NCBI RefSeq assembly: GCF_901709675.1
Contig: NC_051088.1
Span: forward strand, 21,798,693-21,862,692
Length of the DNA stretch: 64,000 nt
Direction: 5' to 3'
Source of the DNA: Syngnathus acus
Taxonomy: Eukaryota > Chordata > Actinopteri > Syngnathiformes > Syngnathidae
A program made the translations under genes and the position numbers. The notes below the pieces were generated by a model. It was given only the letters and a program-made list of their open reading frames with translations. It was not told the DNA's origin and did no database searches. Shown piece by piece: positions 1 to 11,840 of this stretch; position 1 is the stretch's first letter, and the number at the start of each line of letters is the position of its first letter.

Positions 1-937
1 TTGCAGGTTGCCATCCCTAAAAGCACCACAGCCAGAGGCACACGCTCACTGCTTTCAACGGCACTCGTGGATTTGAAAACTTGAATTTGATTGAGATATG
101 AAAGTAGCAGAGTAATGAATAATAGAACATGCAAGTTGCTTACTTCTCATCGGAGGGATTGAGACCAGGGATGTCGGAGGATCTTCTGGATGACTGAAAA
201 CCGCAAGCAATTAGATTTATTTATATTCATCACATGAACTCAAAGAAACACACACAGACATGTTTTTTTTTTAACTTTAAAGGGCATTATATAATTCTTT
301 CAGTTTTTTTTTTTAATCTGTCAGTCGGATGATCAATGATTCTCAAAGTGTGCTACCCGGGCTCCCTCTAGTGGTATGCAAAAGAATCGCTAGTTGAGTA
401 CAGTTTAATTGTGTTTAACTTTAAAAGCCCAACTACATGTACATGTAATAAAAACAACTAATACACATTCAATATGATCAATATGTAGTTTTCCCATATT
501 GTATTTTAATATTAATTATTAAATTATATTAATTATATTAATATTGGTCATTATCATTGTAATTAGTGTAAAATATTTGAGAGCCACTCTAGGCCTGTAT
601 AGAATTTTGCAATTTAATTATTAATTCCCATTCGGAAGTTTATGCAAAAGAATTACGTTTCGCGAATGGTAAAGAGTACAAAGGGAATCGGTTTAACGTG
701 GCACGCCTTAACTATCATTCAGGGGAAATGTTGAAATGCTTGGCTGTGAATTTTAAATTGGTAATGTAGATGTTAAGTGTGCAGATGATATATAACGCAC
801 ACTCGTGCAGTACATACACAACAAAGCCTCATAGCGAACTTTCAGTTCATTTACGGGTAACTTACCGGGTACAAATACACAACTGCTCCAACCAAAACGA
901 CAATAAATGTCACAGCAAATATTGCAAAGTCCAGCAT
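1..937 (-). CDS. cyp20a1: Cytochrome P450 family 20 subfamily A member 1 (5' end only)
   Basis: Three coding pieces read on the minus strand: exon 1 at 866-937, exon 2 at 144-193, and the first 16 bases of exon 3 at 1-16. The start ATG is at 937-935. The first 24 residues (MLDFAIFAVTF...VYLYP) form a single N-terminal membrane anchor, followed by a short Ser/Arg and Pro-Gly stretch (IPGLNPSDEKDGN) that matches the vertebrate CYP20A1 N-terminus. Donor and acceptor dinucleotides are canonical and the exon 2/3 junction splits the Lys codon in frame. CYP20A1 is an orphan microsomal P450 with no agreed substrate. The haem-binding domain lies outside the window to the left. Its 3' neighbour by transcription is off-window; upstream is tmem237, also on the minus strand, with about 0.7 kb between. 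Confidence 0.9.
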
Positions 938-1661
938 GACTGTTCCCTTCTAATAGCACTATTTGAGGCCGACTCTTAAGAGAAATCAGACTCCCACGTC
1001 GACAGTGTACGAGTCGATCTGTGTTCGATTGGACAAGCCTGAGATTGGAATGTAAAGGGACGACTAATCTATTTCAGAGAGCATCGATTCCACAGATCCA
1101 TAACTAGATTATCACTACCGTAATTTATATTTATTTAATTTATTGTTTATTATTTTTATGATTATTTATTTTTATTTATTAATTTACATCATCATACAAA
1201 TTTATATCAACTTCCCGTATTTAACATTCAATGAAATTGTTTAAAAAATTCATTTTATGAAATTCATAATGTACAGGCTAATTTTCACCTTTTAATTAAA
1301 TTGCGCTATACAGATTATAAATCACAACCATGGAAAAAGCTTTACAATGAATTACTTTGCTCTCATTTTTCCATCACAAAACCTGGAATACGAACAGGGG
1401 TGTGCAGACTTTTAATACCCACTTTACAAAATAAGATCCATTAAAAATCATTATTCCTCCCAGTTTACATGTTCAAAAGGTATACAAGGAGGTAAAAACG
1501 TATATTGTCCTACCCCTTAAATGCAAAATCTTGAATGGATAAAATAGTATTCAGAAGCAACCACAGTTACAAAGCAAGAACAAATAAATCTGAAACACAT
1601 TCAGATTTATTTGTATAAATACGGAGCAAAAAATTGACAAAGGTTGTACAGTCTGTAATAA
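938..1661. other. Spacer between cyp20a1 start and tmem237 stop
   Basis: This spacer should hold the cyp20a1 promoter and the tmem237 3' UTR. It is AT-rich, especially at 1120-1260. Around 1390-1420 there is a short end resembling a common fish repeat (reading ggggtgtgcagactttt), without a recognisable partner end. I see no further coding sequence. Confidence 0.5.
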
Positions 1662-4600
1662 TCAGGCGCTCATTTCCGATTTCTCCTCTTCCTTGGGGGG
1701 TTCAATTTGCATGGCCATCAAATAGTCTGAGGAAGAAAAACACAATGAGACCAATCCATACAATAACAACACCGGATCTTCTCAATGACATACTTTCGGT
1801 GTAGTCGGTCGCTGGTCGGATGGAGATGAAGATCCAGGCTAGGCCCACCAGCAGCGCCACCACGAGGTTGACTGTCACCCATGGGTGGAGAATTTGATGC
1901 TCGGACCCCGGTCGCCTTGAGAAGAACAAGATCATTAGCATAACAGTCAATATTCTGTTTTGTACATTTCCGGCAGACTTTGTTCAGATAAATGACCATG
2001 AAGAAAAGACTCCATGTTGCAATTCAAGGTACTTTACCATAGCGTTGCGTTGTTGTCTGGGTACAGATTGATGCGGTCACTTGTCATTTGGAGGCTAAGG
2101 GAGAGCACCAATGCTGAGAAATACACTGCAGTGTTGAAAAGAACCGGGAAGCAGAGAAGTTGTTAAAAAAGCAAATAAAAAAAACAAAAAACAACCAAGG
2201 GCCAAGTACTCACAGAAGGAAGCGAGAGCCACTGGGTCCAGTGTGACCAGCTCCTGCAGTGCCATGGAGCTCTTTGCCAGGTTGACTCTACACCGACAAA
2301 TGTCATTTTTACTTCAATCAGGCGTTTATATAAGTTATATACTGTACTTTCCCAAAATAATGACCCATGTTATGTTTTCACACAAAAATTAATGATTTCC
2401 TAAGCAATTTAACTCAAAATCAGAAAAAACAGCTAGAATGTTTAAAAAAAAAAAAAAAAAAAGTTGGTAGGGTGGACAACAATAAGCTTCATGAATTAAA
2501 TGAAAGCAAGAGTAAAAACGGGCTGGCCTCGGTACCTGTCAAAAGCAGCCACGGTGCTGATGGCCAGCAGCATGTAAAGCAGACACTGTGACGGGTAAGC
2601 CAGGCAGTGGTATTGCTCCAGCAGGTTGGACCAAGCCGTGAGGTGCTGGCCAGCTAACACGAACACCACCACGATGTTCCACACGGCAAATCCTGCCAGG
2701 AAGCCGTGACAGTAGAGAGCGAAAATCCTGAGTCGGACAAAAAAAAAAGGACAATTTTATGTTGAAGAAGACACACCTGAACAACAAGCAAGCAAGCAAA
2801 TAAATACATAAATAAAAATAAATAAATAAAAATATAGATAAATAAATAAATAAATAACTTTCTTTTTTTTTTAAAACAGCCCGATTATCTCGTACAAATA
2901 GGCAAACCAAGTGTGAAAAATCACAGGTAGCAATTCTAACGATCCAGTGCGATGAAGTTTCACCTGAAGTTCTTGTGCACCTTGATAGAAACATCTCTGG
3001 TGGTCAGGCGCGTTTGCATGGGCTGGAAGTCGTTGAGGTTTTCCATCTGCTCACTGGTCTTCCTCCATTCTGATCGGTCTGCTGCCTGGAAGCGCTCTGG
3101 ACAATAGTAAGTACAGTTTCTGTACTTTATTTGGGTTTTTGGAGAAGGAAGAAACCCGCCAAATGAATATTCCATCACTCACTGCTGCGCTCCACAAAGA
3201 CCTTTCCGACGGGCTGACTCTGTCCTTGCGGGGCAGAGAAGAGGGAATGCTGCGGTATATAGCAAGGCATGTCGGTGATGATGTCATCCTCTTCCACATC
3301 CAATTCATCAGGAATCGACGACTCGGCAACTTTGGACTTCCTGAAACGAGCAGTCGCATAAATGACGCCCGTTCAAATTGATCCGAATGAAGATTCTTAC
3401 TTCTTCCTTTTGGGTTTTTTAACTTGTTCTTCATCAGTAGTCTGATCCATCGTGTCTCCATTCACCAGATCAGCTTGGTCATCTTCATGATCTCAAAGTG
3501 GAAATGAAAATAAAAGCTCGTTTAGGATCTGGTATTGTGTTTTGGGCTGGATGACACGGTTTGAAAATCATCTGACTTTACCTAGAGTCGCTGCTGTCTT
3601 TTTCTTCTTCCTCTTCCTCTGAGGGGGTCCACCCGTCATTGTCTCAACTGAAAGACGGTCATTCACCTCAGAGGTCCTTCTGCTGCCCCGGCCTTCCATC
3701 TCCATTTCCTGATCTGGAAAAGGACGCAAACCAGTTCCCAGCGCAAATTCGTTTCCAGTCAATGTGAGCACGGTGAAGACAATCGTACCGTCGCCATCCG
3801 CTGCTCCATCCGCCTCTTTTCTCACCACTCTCTTCTTCTTCTGCTTGGCCGCTTCTGTTATATCGGCAAGGTTAAGTCGAGCTCAAGCTATTTCTGATTT
3901 TCTACCGATTCGTTACTCACCGGTTGATTCTCCACTTCAGTGTCCACATATAAGAGAAAAAGAAGTCATATAAAGATGTTTTTAGTTTTGAAAAACGGGC
4001 TAACCTACCTTGGCCCTGAGAGAAGGCCCCTTTGTCCCCTCTAAAGAAAGGGAGAGAAACACAAGTCACTCATGTGATTTATTATAGGATCAATTATTGT
4101 CACAGCGGATGACAAGAACAAGGAAGATACTTCACCGGAGTCTTTCTGGCCATTCCACACAAGAATCAAGCACGAGTGGAGTGAAGCTGTACATTACGTC
4201 CTGTTGTTAAATCCTTAGCTAAATCTGTGGTCATGCATCTGCCAGGAGTAAGGATTACTCAGGGCACAGGTCAAAGCCTGTCCTGCTCTGAGTGAGTGTG
4301 GAAGGTTAATGTATAGTAAAAGACGAAACTATAATGCGATTTTGATCTTTCCATTGTATAATAATCAGGGATGAAAGTGATAAGTTAAAAAAGTAGCCAG
4401 GGGCATTGTAGGGTGGCCCTGAGATTGTGCAGACTGCATGAATCCAGCAGAAAATGGGAAAGATTAATGCATGCATACAATAAAGGATATTAAGTCGCTG
4501 ATTTTGAAGTTAAGTTAGTAATCTTGATACTGACCTGTGGTAGAGGCGGGAGCTCCCGAGGTCGAGTTTTCTGCAAAGGTAAACACACGTTTACGCATCG

Positions 4601-4773
4601 TGATTGGACCGTATTGTAAAATATTTCAACCTTATTGACTTGCTTAGCTCAAGAGTAAATAAAATAAAATAAATAAAAACGTTTGTAATTTCGCGAACAA
4701 GCATGCATTGAATGCAAATGCGGGGTTACTTCTAAATAGGAGCGTTAGTTACCTTGGAGAGTTCGCTGTCCAT
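1662..4773 (-). CDS. tmem237: Transmembrane protein 237, ciliary transition-zone protein
   Basis: About 15 small exons on the minus strand give a protein of roughly 400 residues, close to the human length. It starts with a short exon (MDSELSK, 4753-4773) and then [12 protein letters not shown] (4535-4570). Lys/Arg-rich and acidic low-complexity exons follow (about 3440-4040). A conserved acidic block (EEDDIITD) and QPVGKVFVE come next, then [20 protein letters not shown] and four hydrophobic helices ([66 protein letters not shown]). The last coding exon gives an acidic tail ending KSEMSA, with the stop at 1662-1664. In vertebrates TMEM237 (ALS2CR4) localises to the ciliary transition zone, works with other MKS/NPHP proteins, and is mutated in Joubert syndrome 14. 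The small Lys-rich exons near 3900 are the least certain part of the model. Confidence 0.93.
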
Positions 4774-4908
4774 GTTTCGGTCAAATTTCCCGAAATAAAC
4801 GTATTTTCAAATTCATAATCAGATCCAGTGTCAATTGAAAACATTACATGGAGTATTTGTTTTGTTTTTGTTTATTTTGCTTGCCACATTGAGGCACCGC
4901 TACCCACC

Positions 4909-4960
4909 GCCCGAACCGGAAGTAGTTAGTGCTGTTGGAACAACTAGCTTCCGGTGTTGT
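4909..4960. promoter_or_regulatory. Inverted pair of ETS-type sites upstream of tmem237
   Basis: About 140 bp upstream of the tmem237 start codon are an ACCGGAAGT and, some 25 bases on, a CTTCCGGT in opposite orientation. These match the ETS/GABP core (CCGGAAGT), which is common in TATA-less housekeeping and ciliary-gene promoters. The surrounding 60 bases are more GC-rich than the flanks. Promoter function is inferred from position and motif only. The same stretch also lies just downstream of the mpp4 3' UTR. Confidence 0.45.
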
Positions 4961-5273
4961 CAAAATAAAAGCTCAAGAGCCAGTCAGACTTGACAAGTTT
5001 TATTAGTGTCTCAAAGAGTTCATTCTTTCGAAGTACCAAATCGGTCATAATTTAAGCTTCACAACAATGTAAACAATTTTTGATCAACAATTTTAACGTG
5101 TTTTGGCATGCATTGCACGCAGTGACCCCTTTTAAAATACGACATGAACAATAAAAACAAAAGCATTGAATAACAAATGACCTCACAGTCTAAATTGTAA
5201 ACATTGAACAGAAAAGCCATGTTTTTTGTTGTAGAGACAAGTCAAGGAGCTATCTAATTGGACTGAAACATTA

Positions 5274-8200
5274 TTATGCATGCAATTTTGTCGACGAGTC
5301 TGCGGTGGGTCGTATCCAGTCGGTGGGGACCCACTGCGGCTCATCCTGCGCTTTCCTAACGGCGGCCAGCAACTGGACGCAGGACTCCTGCAAGTCGTTG
5401 TTGACGATCACACAATCAAAAAACTGCGAGTAGTGGGTCTCGAGCTTGCGGGCAGCCTCCTCCATCTCCTGGAAGTCTTCATCCTATCAGAAGGAGGTTG
5501 CAACACGTCAGTTCTGTCCTCTTAACATCTTACCTGCAGATCCTCACACTCACTTTGAAGGACCGGTTGACGTAGTAGTCGGTGGTTATGTACGAGTCCT
5601 TCCTCGTCTCTCTGAGTTGCTCCAGCGGTGGCGGCTTCACGTAGATGATGTAAGCCCGCAGGTCATGTGTTCTAACAGCTTGAATGGCCTAAATTACGGC
5701 ACAGGCATGCTGACTTGAGAAAAGTATTTGTGTCTTTGTACACACGACGATACGACACGGCCACCCACATTTGCTTCGATATCAATGACGCAAATCTTGC
5801 CGCTGTTTAAAACATCCCTCACAGCTTCTCTGCTGGTGCCGTACAGATGTCCTTTGTACTCACCGTACTCCAAGAACCTGCAGGAACAGGTACAGTTAGC
5901 ACAGGGAGCAGATTCTGAACACATTTTAAGGATCTCATTACAAACATATTTCCAGTTATTAGGGGAGTTGAAATCAGACCTGCTTTTGTGCACCATCTTG
6001 TCAAAGACCTCTCGACTGGTGAAGTGATATTCTCTGCCAGACTCCTCGTAACCTTTGGGTGCTCTTGTGGTGTCTGGTAAAGGGAAATGAAAAGGTGTTC
6101 TTCTTCAACAAATTTTTTTTAGGACTGTATGTGTGTTATTATAAAACGGTGGGCACATACGAGGTACCGCTCCTTGGAACGTGTGAGGATTCATTTCAAT
6201 CAAGCGTCTGCGAAGTTCATTCACGCCCACGCCGGATGGGCCTATGACGAAAGTTATTTTTCCTGACACTTTACCCAATTTTCTTTTTTTTGCACAAACG
6301 TCAGGTACCTAACAGGGCAACGAGGCGATGTACATCGGTGGAGTCGCGTTGGTAGCGCACGACCTCCTCGTAGGCACAGTTGAGGGCACCGCTGCAGTTA
6401 TAGCAACACTTGTTGGGGCAGAACATTTGGGCGCTGCTGTGAAAGCGTCTGCGACATCGACGCAAGCTCTGCCTGAAACCAGCTGAGGAAAAAAAAAAAA
6501 AGACATTCTTCCAAACCACACCAAATCCATCTATGTGTGAATGCAGATGAGCGACGGATGACACACCGAGGTATACTCCGGCGACGCCGCTGCTGAAATC
6601 ATCCCGCTCTTAAACAATTTAAATAGGAAGCAAAAGGAAATGTTAAATGAGTACAAATGTTTACAAGTCACATTGTAGTAAATGTCCTAATTAGGGATCC
6701 TACTGCAAAGTTAATGCAAAAGTATTTATTCGATATAAAATATATAGTCAAAGGAGGGGAAGGATAAAAGTTTATACTTAATAATAACAAAAAATAAAAA
6801 TACAAATAAAATAAATAAGTCAATAAAAATAAATAAATGAATAACAATAAATACAAATAATAAAAAAATAAATGAAATGTTTTAATCTCTCACCGACTCT
6901 TAACTCGTCTGATGTTCCGTATCCAGAAAGCACGTGAAAAGAAACAAGAGGTAAAAGATGATTAGCGGGAAGAACGGCTTGCCACACATTGTGTACGTAC
7001 ATCAGAACAAATCAGAACAGAACAAAGACTTACCTACCAGATTCAAAAGCCTCCTCATCTGGGCCGGGGAGAGAGAAAGAAAATTCACACAGTGGAAGTT
7101 ACTCAATGTTGAATTTGACTGCACACTTGCTGGGTGAAGCGAACATTTACCTGCTTCGACGCATTTCTCATCGATGGCCATGAGGTCCTCCTCTGCGGGG
7201 AGAAGATTGAAATAAAGTACATGAAATGATAAATGTGTAATGTTTCATCGAACGAGGTAACTGAGCAGTACCTTCTTCCACTGTGCTCACTTCAGCAAGG
7301 CAAGCGGGTGATGAGACACAATTGCATACGTTAATACGTCAGCATGATACCATCTTATTATTTTTTGTCCATGTTTTTGCAGACGATAATATAATATAAT
7401 ATAATATAATATAATGATAAATAAAGAAATTATATTCTTCTTATGGTCATCATTATTATTACGAAAAACTAAAGAAAACCAAGGGCAGAATTGGAATTGC
7501 AATTGGACCACACCAACACGAAAAAATGGTCTAGAAAAATGTAGACGATTAAAAAAATATAGTAAAAAATGATTGATCGGTGCAATTTTTGTTTCTGGTA
7601 TTTCAGAAATATCTACTTGAGCGGAAAATACATGTTTTTATTGCAAAAATGACGAATTTCTAAATCAATCAGCATCATTCAATTTTGATGGCTTGCAATT
7701 CTCCAGCAAATCAGGCCCGTCGGGATACAAATGTCATGGGAACTCACGTATGTGTATACAGGTGTGTGGCTGATAAGGCAGCAAGTCCCTCTGCTTCCTG
7801 CAACATCATGCACATTTTCATGTCAGCGAAGATGATTCCACTTGTGTAGACGGCAGAGGTTCCAACGTACCGTTTGAGGAGCTCGCTGGAGGGGATGAGG
7901 CCCGCGCAAGTCTCGTTGCTGGGCAGTTTCTTGGCCTGCCACCACAGAGCGTCCGTCTGGTCTACAATCTCCAGAACATCTCCTTTCCTGAAGCTCACGC
8001 CGGCGTCCGTGCAGGGGATGCTGGGATCGTGTTGAGGGTTGTAGTCCGCCATGGCGCGCACGTAAAGCTGTTGCGTAACAAGATGTTAGGGTTGGGTTTT
8101 TCATTGCAGTTAGTTTAGGTTTTATTATTTTCACTTTTGTTTGTTCAATCCAGTAAGTTTGAATAAGTCAATTTTTAATAGTTTTATATTATTGTAAATG

Positions 8201-11200
8201 GTGATGATAACCTTAGAAGAGACTCACCATGGTGTGGTTGTGAATTGGCCTGTCAGTGATGGGGACCACTTTGAACATGATGGTTCCCTGTGCTCTAGCC
8301 TGCTGGTTGGAACAACAACAACAAAGTTTGAAATGGTCCACTCCGCAGGTGTGAATATTTAAAAAAAAAAAAAAGCTCTCGATAGAACAGACGCATATGA
8401 AATCTGACAACCTACCACAACTTGAATGACTTGTTCTGGCTCCAAGCCGTCCACCGGGAATCCATTCACCTCCACGATGCGGTCCCCCGCGTGGAGCAGA
8501 CCTATAATATAATATAATATAATATAATATAATATAATATAATATAATATAATATAATATAATATAATATAATATAATATAATATAATATAATATAATAT
8601 AATATAATTATTCAGACTTTCATTTGGGCTTCGGCATCATCGACACTGACCGTCATTTTTCATGCAGCCATAACCGAATGCTCCGGCATAGCCAATTTTG
8701 ACCCAGGGCCAAAAAACCTCTCACAATTCAAATTATGAGCTACTTTTCAAACTGTATTCATAGCCTGTGCTGTTTTAGACTTTCGTAATTTGGAGATAGT
8801 CCACAGTGGGACAGTTCCAAGGGTTGAAGGCAGAACTCACCACTGCGATCAGCCAGGCCTCCGTAAATCACCCGAGCCACAAAAATCTCCCCCGTGATTT
8901 CGTTTCTTTTTATCGTTGCTCCCTACGACAGAAAAGGGGAGAACACATAAAGTGTGAGCGGAACAGCTGGTGGATTCAGGCAGATGGGCTGTCATGAAAT
9001 GGAAGAAAAAAACATTCAAACGGAGAAGTGTTCATCAGAACGAAGGAAAACGATGGCGATGGAGAATGACAGGACAAAGAAAATATCCAACTACCGCAAA
9101 GCATCTTGAACAATCCAAGAGGTGGAGTTCTCCCTTGCTCCACCTCTCACGTTACGTCTTCTTGCCTTTCTTCCGCTGGTTGGAGAGACCTCTGGCAGCA
9201 GAGGAAGCCGCTTTGGCTCCTTCCAAGGTGCCGTTAGTAAGGCGATGCCATAGAGGAGGATTTTTGGGCTTGCAGCTTGGCGAGCCGTGACGGGATCCAG
9301 ATAGACAGCTGCTAGCCTGGGAGGTGGTGGGCACATCCGGGCAGCTGCTGAGGGAGCTGGATGATGAAGACAGGAGCGAAGGTATGGAGGAAAGAGAAGG
9401 ACGCTGCATGCTCTTCGCGGCAAATCTGTGCTGCTCGCCAACTGCAGATTTGGCTAGCGGGAGGTTCCTCTCCGTCCTGCCGCTATCGAGGACCGTCTGA
9501 AGCCGATCCACCACCTGGCTGAGCAAGCTCAGAGCCTGGGAGTTGTCGTGGACCGTTTCGGACATGCGCTCCGTCGCACTTGCCATCTTCTCCCCGAGGA
9601 GCTGGATGTCCTTGGTGCTGCTCTCCATGGAGCTGGCGGCCAGCTCCACCGTGCTCCGCAGCTCGTCCAGACTCTCCCGCTTGGCCGGCTTTGTGAGAGG
9701 AGGGATTTTTACCAGCCGCTGGGGGCACACGGGGCTGGGGGGCGCCGTGCGACTGCGTTGTTCTCTCAGCCTCGGAGGCAGATTTGAGTGGAGGTGGTGG
9801 TCCATGTTGGTGTAGTAGGGGACAGAGAAACAGGGCGGGGACGCGGGCCCACGCTGGTGTGCCATTGGCTGCGGAGACGATTGATCCTCATTCCTGTCAT
9901 CTATCTCTTCAATGAAGTTGTCTCCAAAAAGACAAAAAAGATGGTCGCTGGAGTTACAATCGATGAACCGTAGTGGCCGACGTGATGGATGGATGAATGA
10001 TGAGAAAATGGTTGAAGATGGCTGACAGATGATCATTTCTTACCAATCAGGACCGAGTTGTAAACCGAAGGAGAAGAGTAGTTTACGTTCTGCTGCCAGA
10101 CGAGGTCAGTGTGACAAACTCCGCACTGGCTCATTGGTTTACAATTGCGGCTCATGGCCTCGCAGCAAGGTTCACGCGATCCGACTCTTTCCTGACCCGC
10201 AGCTTCCGCCGATGGGTAGCTGCCTCTGCGTACTACCGGAGCCGTCTGATCCGGGTCGGACCCCAACGACCCATCTAAGTGAAGTCTCTGCCGTGTTAGG
10301 CGCCTCAGGGTGTCCCAGTGACTGCAGATTCCCGTTCTTGGGTTTTGGGCCACAGGAGGGGGTGTGGCAGACGGTTGCGAGTGAGTTCTCAGACAGCTGC
10401 AACGCTGCGAAACAACAAAGTTTGAAACTCTCTGCTCGTCGTACCATCTGCAGGCTCACGGCACAATCGCAATGTGATGGATGCAAAGAAGCATTTGAAA
10501 AAGAAGCCAAATCTCGTCAAATAAATTAGGTCGCATGTCACGATAATACCGGGCGATCCCATCAAAATGTGACCCACTTCCGATTTCAGGTGGCGTCTGT
10601 CGAATCAGGTCAAACCTCAGCTGATTGAATCTCGATTTACAAGAACGACTTTGCGGCTCACCAGCGACTGCTTGTTCTTGACCAGGCACACGATCCTGGT
10701 GGCCTCCTCTTCCTCTGGAACATCAGCAGACATCGGCGGCAACACGGGCTCGTAGTTCTTTTGGGCCACCGTGTCGTGCGCGGAAAGTAGAGCCTGCGTG
10801 GGCGTTGCAAAAGGCTTGTAGTCGGGCAAAAATCGAAGCGGTCAGAATTTCTGGCCTACCTGCAGGTGAGGCTGCCGTAGGAGTCGGTCAAGCTCTTTAG
10901 CTTCCTCGGAGCAGCCCGGCAACGCCTTGATGTCAATCAGCAACTGCGCATGAAGGACAAAGTCCGTGTGGAAAAAAACATCCAGCGACAGAAAAGCATC
11001 CAAAGGAAAATAAAAGTGAAACCTGAAATGAGAGCCCACAGGCGTCGTCCAGAACTGGCGCCGGGGAGTCTCGCAGGTATCTTTGAAGACATTCGAACAC
11101 CTGTCAAGAGTGTGACATCATTATTCCATCAGGCCTTTCTCAGACTAGTAAAACCTGTTCAAATATTTTTAAAAAGATGATTTTTAAAAGTGAAGACAAT

Positions 11201-11793
11201 TTGCAATTTTAGTAATAACATGAATTTCACAATTTGTCTTTGCGGGCCACATAAAATGACATGGCGGGCCATATCTGGTCCTTGGGCCTTGAGTTTGACA
11301 CCTGTGCTTTAATCAATTTGAACACAAATGGTGAAGATGCACAATGCAACAATAGTCACTTGCATATATTCTTGATCCTCTGGAGAATGGCAAATATTGC
11401 AGTCAGTTGTGAAACTATACTTTGTGTGTCTGTCTGTATTATACCAAAAGAGCATTCAGTGTCTACACACGGCCGGGTGTGCGTAGGTGTGTGCGCACGT
11501 TCACCTTGAGCAGCGACTGCAACCAGGAGGCGTTGAGTAGACTTTGGAGAATCTCTGCTCCATCGATGTCCTGATTCACTGTCCGCCTCACCTCCTCTAC
11601 TACATCTGTCAGGATCTGCCGAAGTCCTGCAACACGTAACAGTTAGCCACAGATGGCTGCAGTGCTCTGATAATGGTGGGAGAAAAAAAAAAAAAAAAAA
11701 AGAAAAAAGAAAACATCACTGTTGTTCCTACTCACCTTGTTCTCCCAGTTCACAGTGGGAGCTTAATACCTGAGCCTCCACCGCCTGCCTCAT
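5274..11793 (-). CDS. mpp4: MPP4, membrane palmitoylated (MAGUK p55) scaffold protein 4
   Basis: Read on the minus strand, the exons encode the classic p55-MAGUK order. L27-type helices come from 11793 down to about 10860 (for example [19 protein letters not shown] and [13 protein letters not shown]). A linker ends [20 protein letters not shown] at about 10663. The PDZ domain is at 8841-8922, 8417-8501 and about 8229-8300 ([23 protein letters not shown]). The SH3 is at about 7744-8060 ([23 protein letters not shown]). The guanylate-kinase-like region lies from about 6480 to 5274 ([48 protein letters not shown]), ending near EPQWVPTDW with the stop at 5274. MPP4 is a retinal photoreceptor scaffold that binds PSD95/Veli complexes through L27 and PDZ. 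The start is taken at the first Met of the most 5' recognisable exon (MRQAVEAQ, 11793). A further upstream exon may exist. Confidence 0.9.
8503..8608. repeat. Pentanucleotide microsatellite (TATAA)n, about 21 units
   Basis: An almost perfect run of the 5-mer ataat/tataa lies directly against the mpp4 PDZ exon at 8417-8501. On the coding (minus) strand the repeat reads as (TTATA)n and supplies the terminal TTATAG of the 3' splice site. A much shorter run of the same unit occurs at about 7385-7415. Confidence 0.95.
9152..10404 (-). CDS. Unrecognised two-exon reading frame nested in an mpp4 intron
   Basis: Between the mpp4 exon ending at about 10663 and the PDZ exon starting at 8922, the minus strand carries two open segments. 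They are 10044-10404 and 9152-9921, joined by a canonical GTAAG donor and a pyrimidine-rich acceptor with matching phase (ATT G/AC). The joined frame is 376 codons plus stop. The first exon holds a Cys-rich patch ([18 protein letters not shown]). The second holds a helical, possibly coiled-coil stretch ([19 protein letters not shown], then [15 protein letters not shown] and [15 protein letters not shown]). It is followed by a Ser-rich region and a basic end (NQRKKGKKT). I do not recognise the family. No convincing ATG is visible for this frame within the first exon until the internal Met of CEAMSRN. It may be a nested gene with a missing first exon or an alternative MPP4 tail, since its acceptor phase fits the preceding mpp4 exon. 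Confidence 0.5.
11114..11311 (+). mobile_element. Partial hAT-like non-autonomous element (3' half)
   Basis: The sequence from about 11150 (caaatatttttaaaaagat) to gagtttgacacctgtg shares its order of motifs with the copies at 20689, 39192 and 56545. The 5' end is missing. It lies in an mpp4 intron between two L27 exons. Confidence 0.7.
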
Positions 11794-11840
11794 GGTCACT
11801 AGAGCCTCAACCTTTGACCCTGAGCAGCTGAAGAATCTAC

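Noticed and set aside
2539-2994. 151-codon minus-strand open frame with hydrophobic runs
   Set aside because: It spans a tmem237 intron of simple sequence (aaataaataaat reads as hydrophobic residues) and the wrong frame of the next exon.
9483-9815. Long open frames on both strands across the nested reading frame region
   Set aside because: These are other-frame shadows of the 9152-9921 segment; only the frame that joins by good splice sites to 10044-10404 was kept.
10172-10510. 112-codon open frame starting at a Met ([12 protein letters not shown])
   Set aside because: It overlaps the nested first exon in another frame, stops before the shared donor at 10044 and has no family resemblance.
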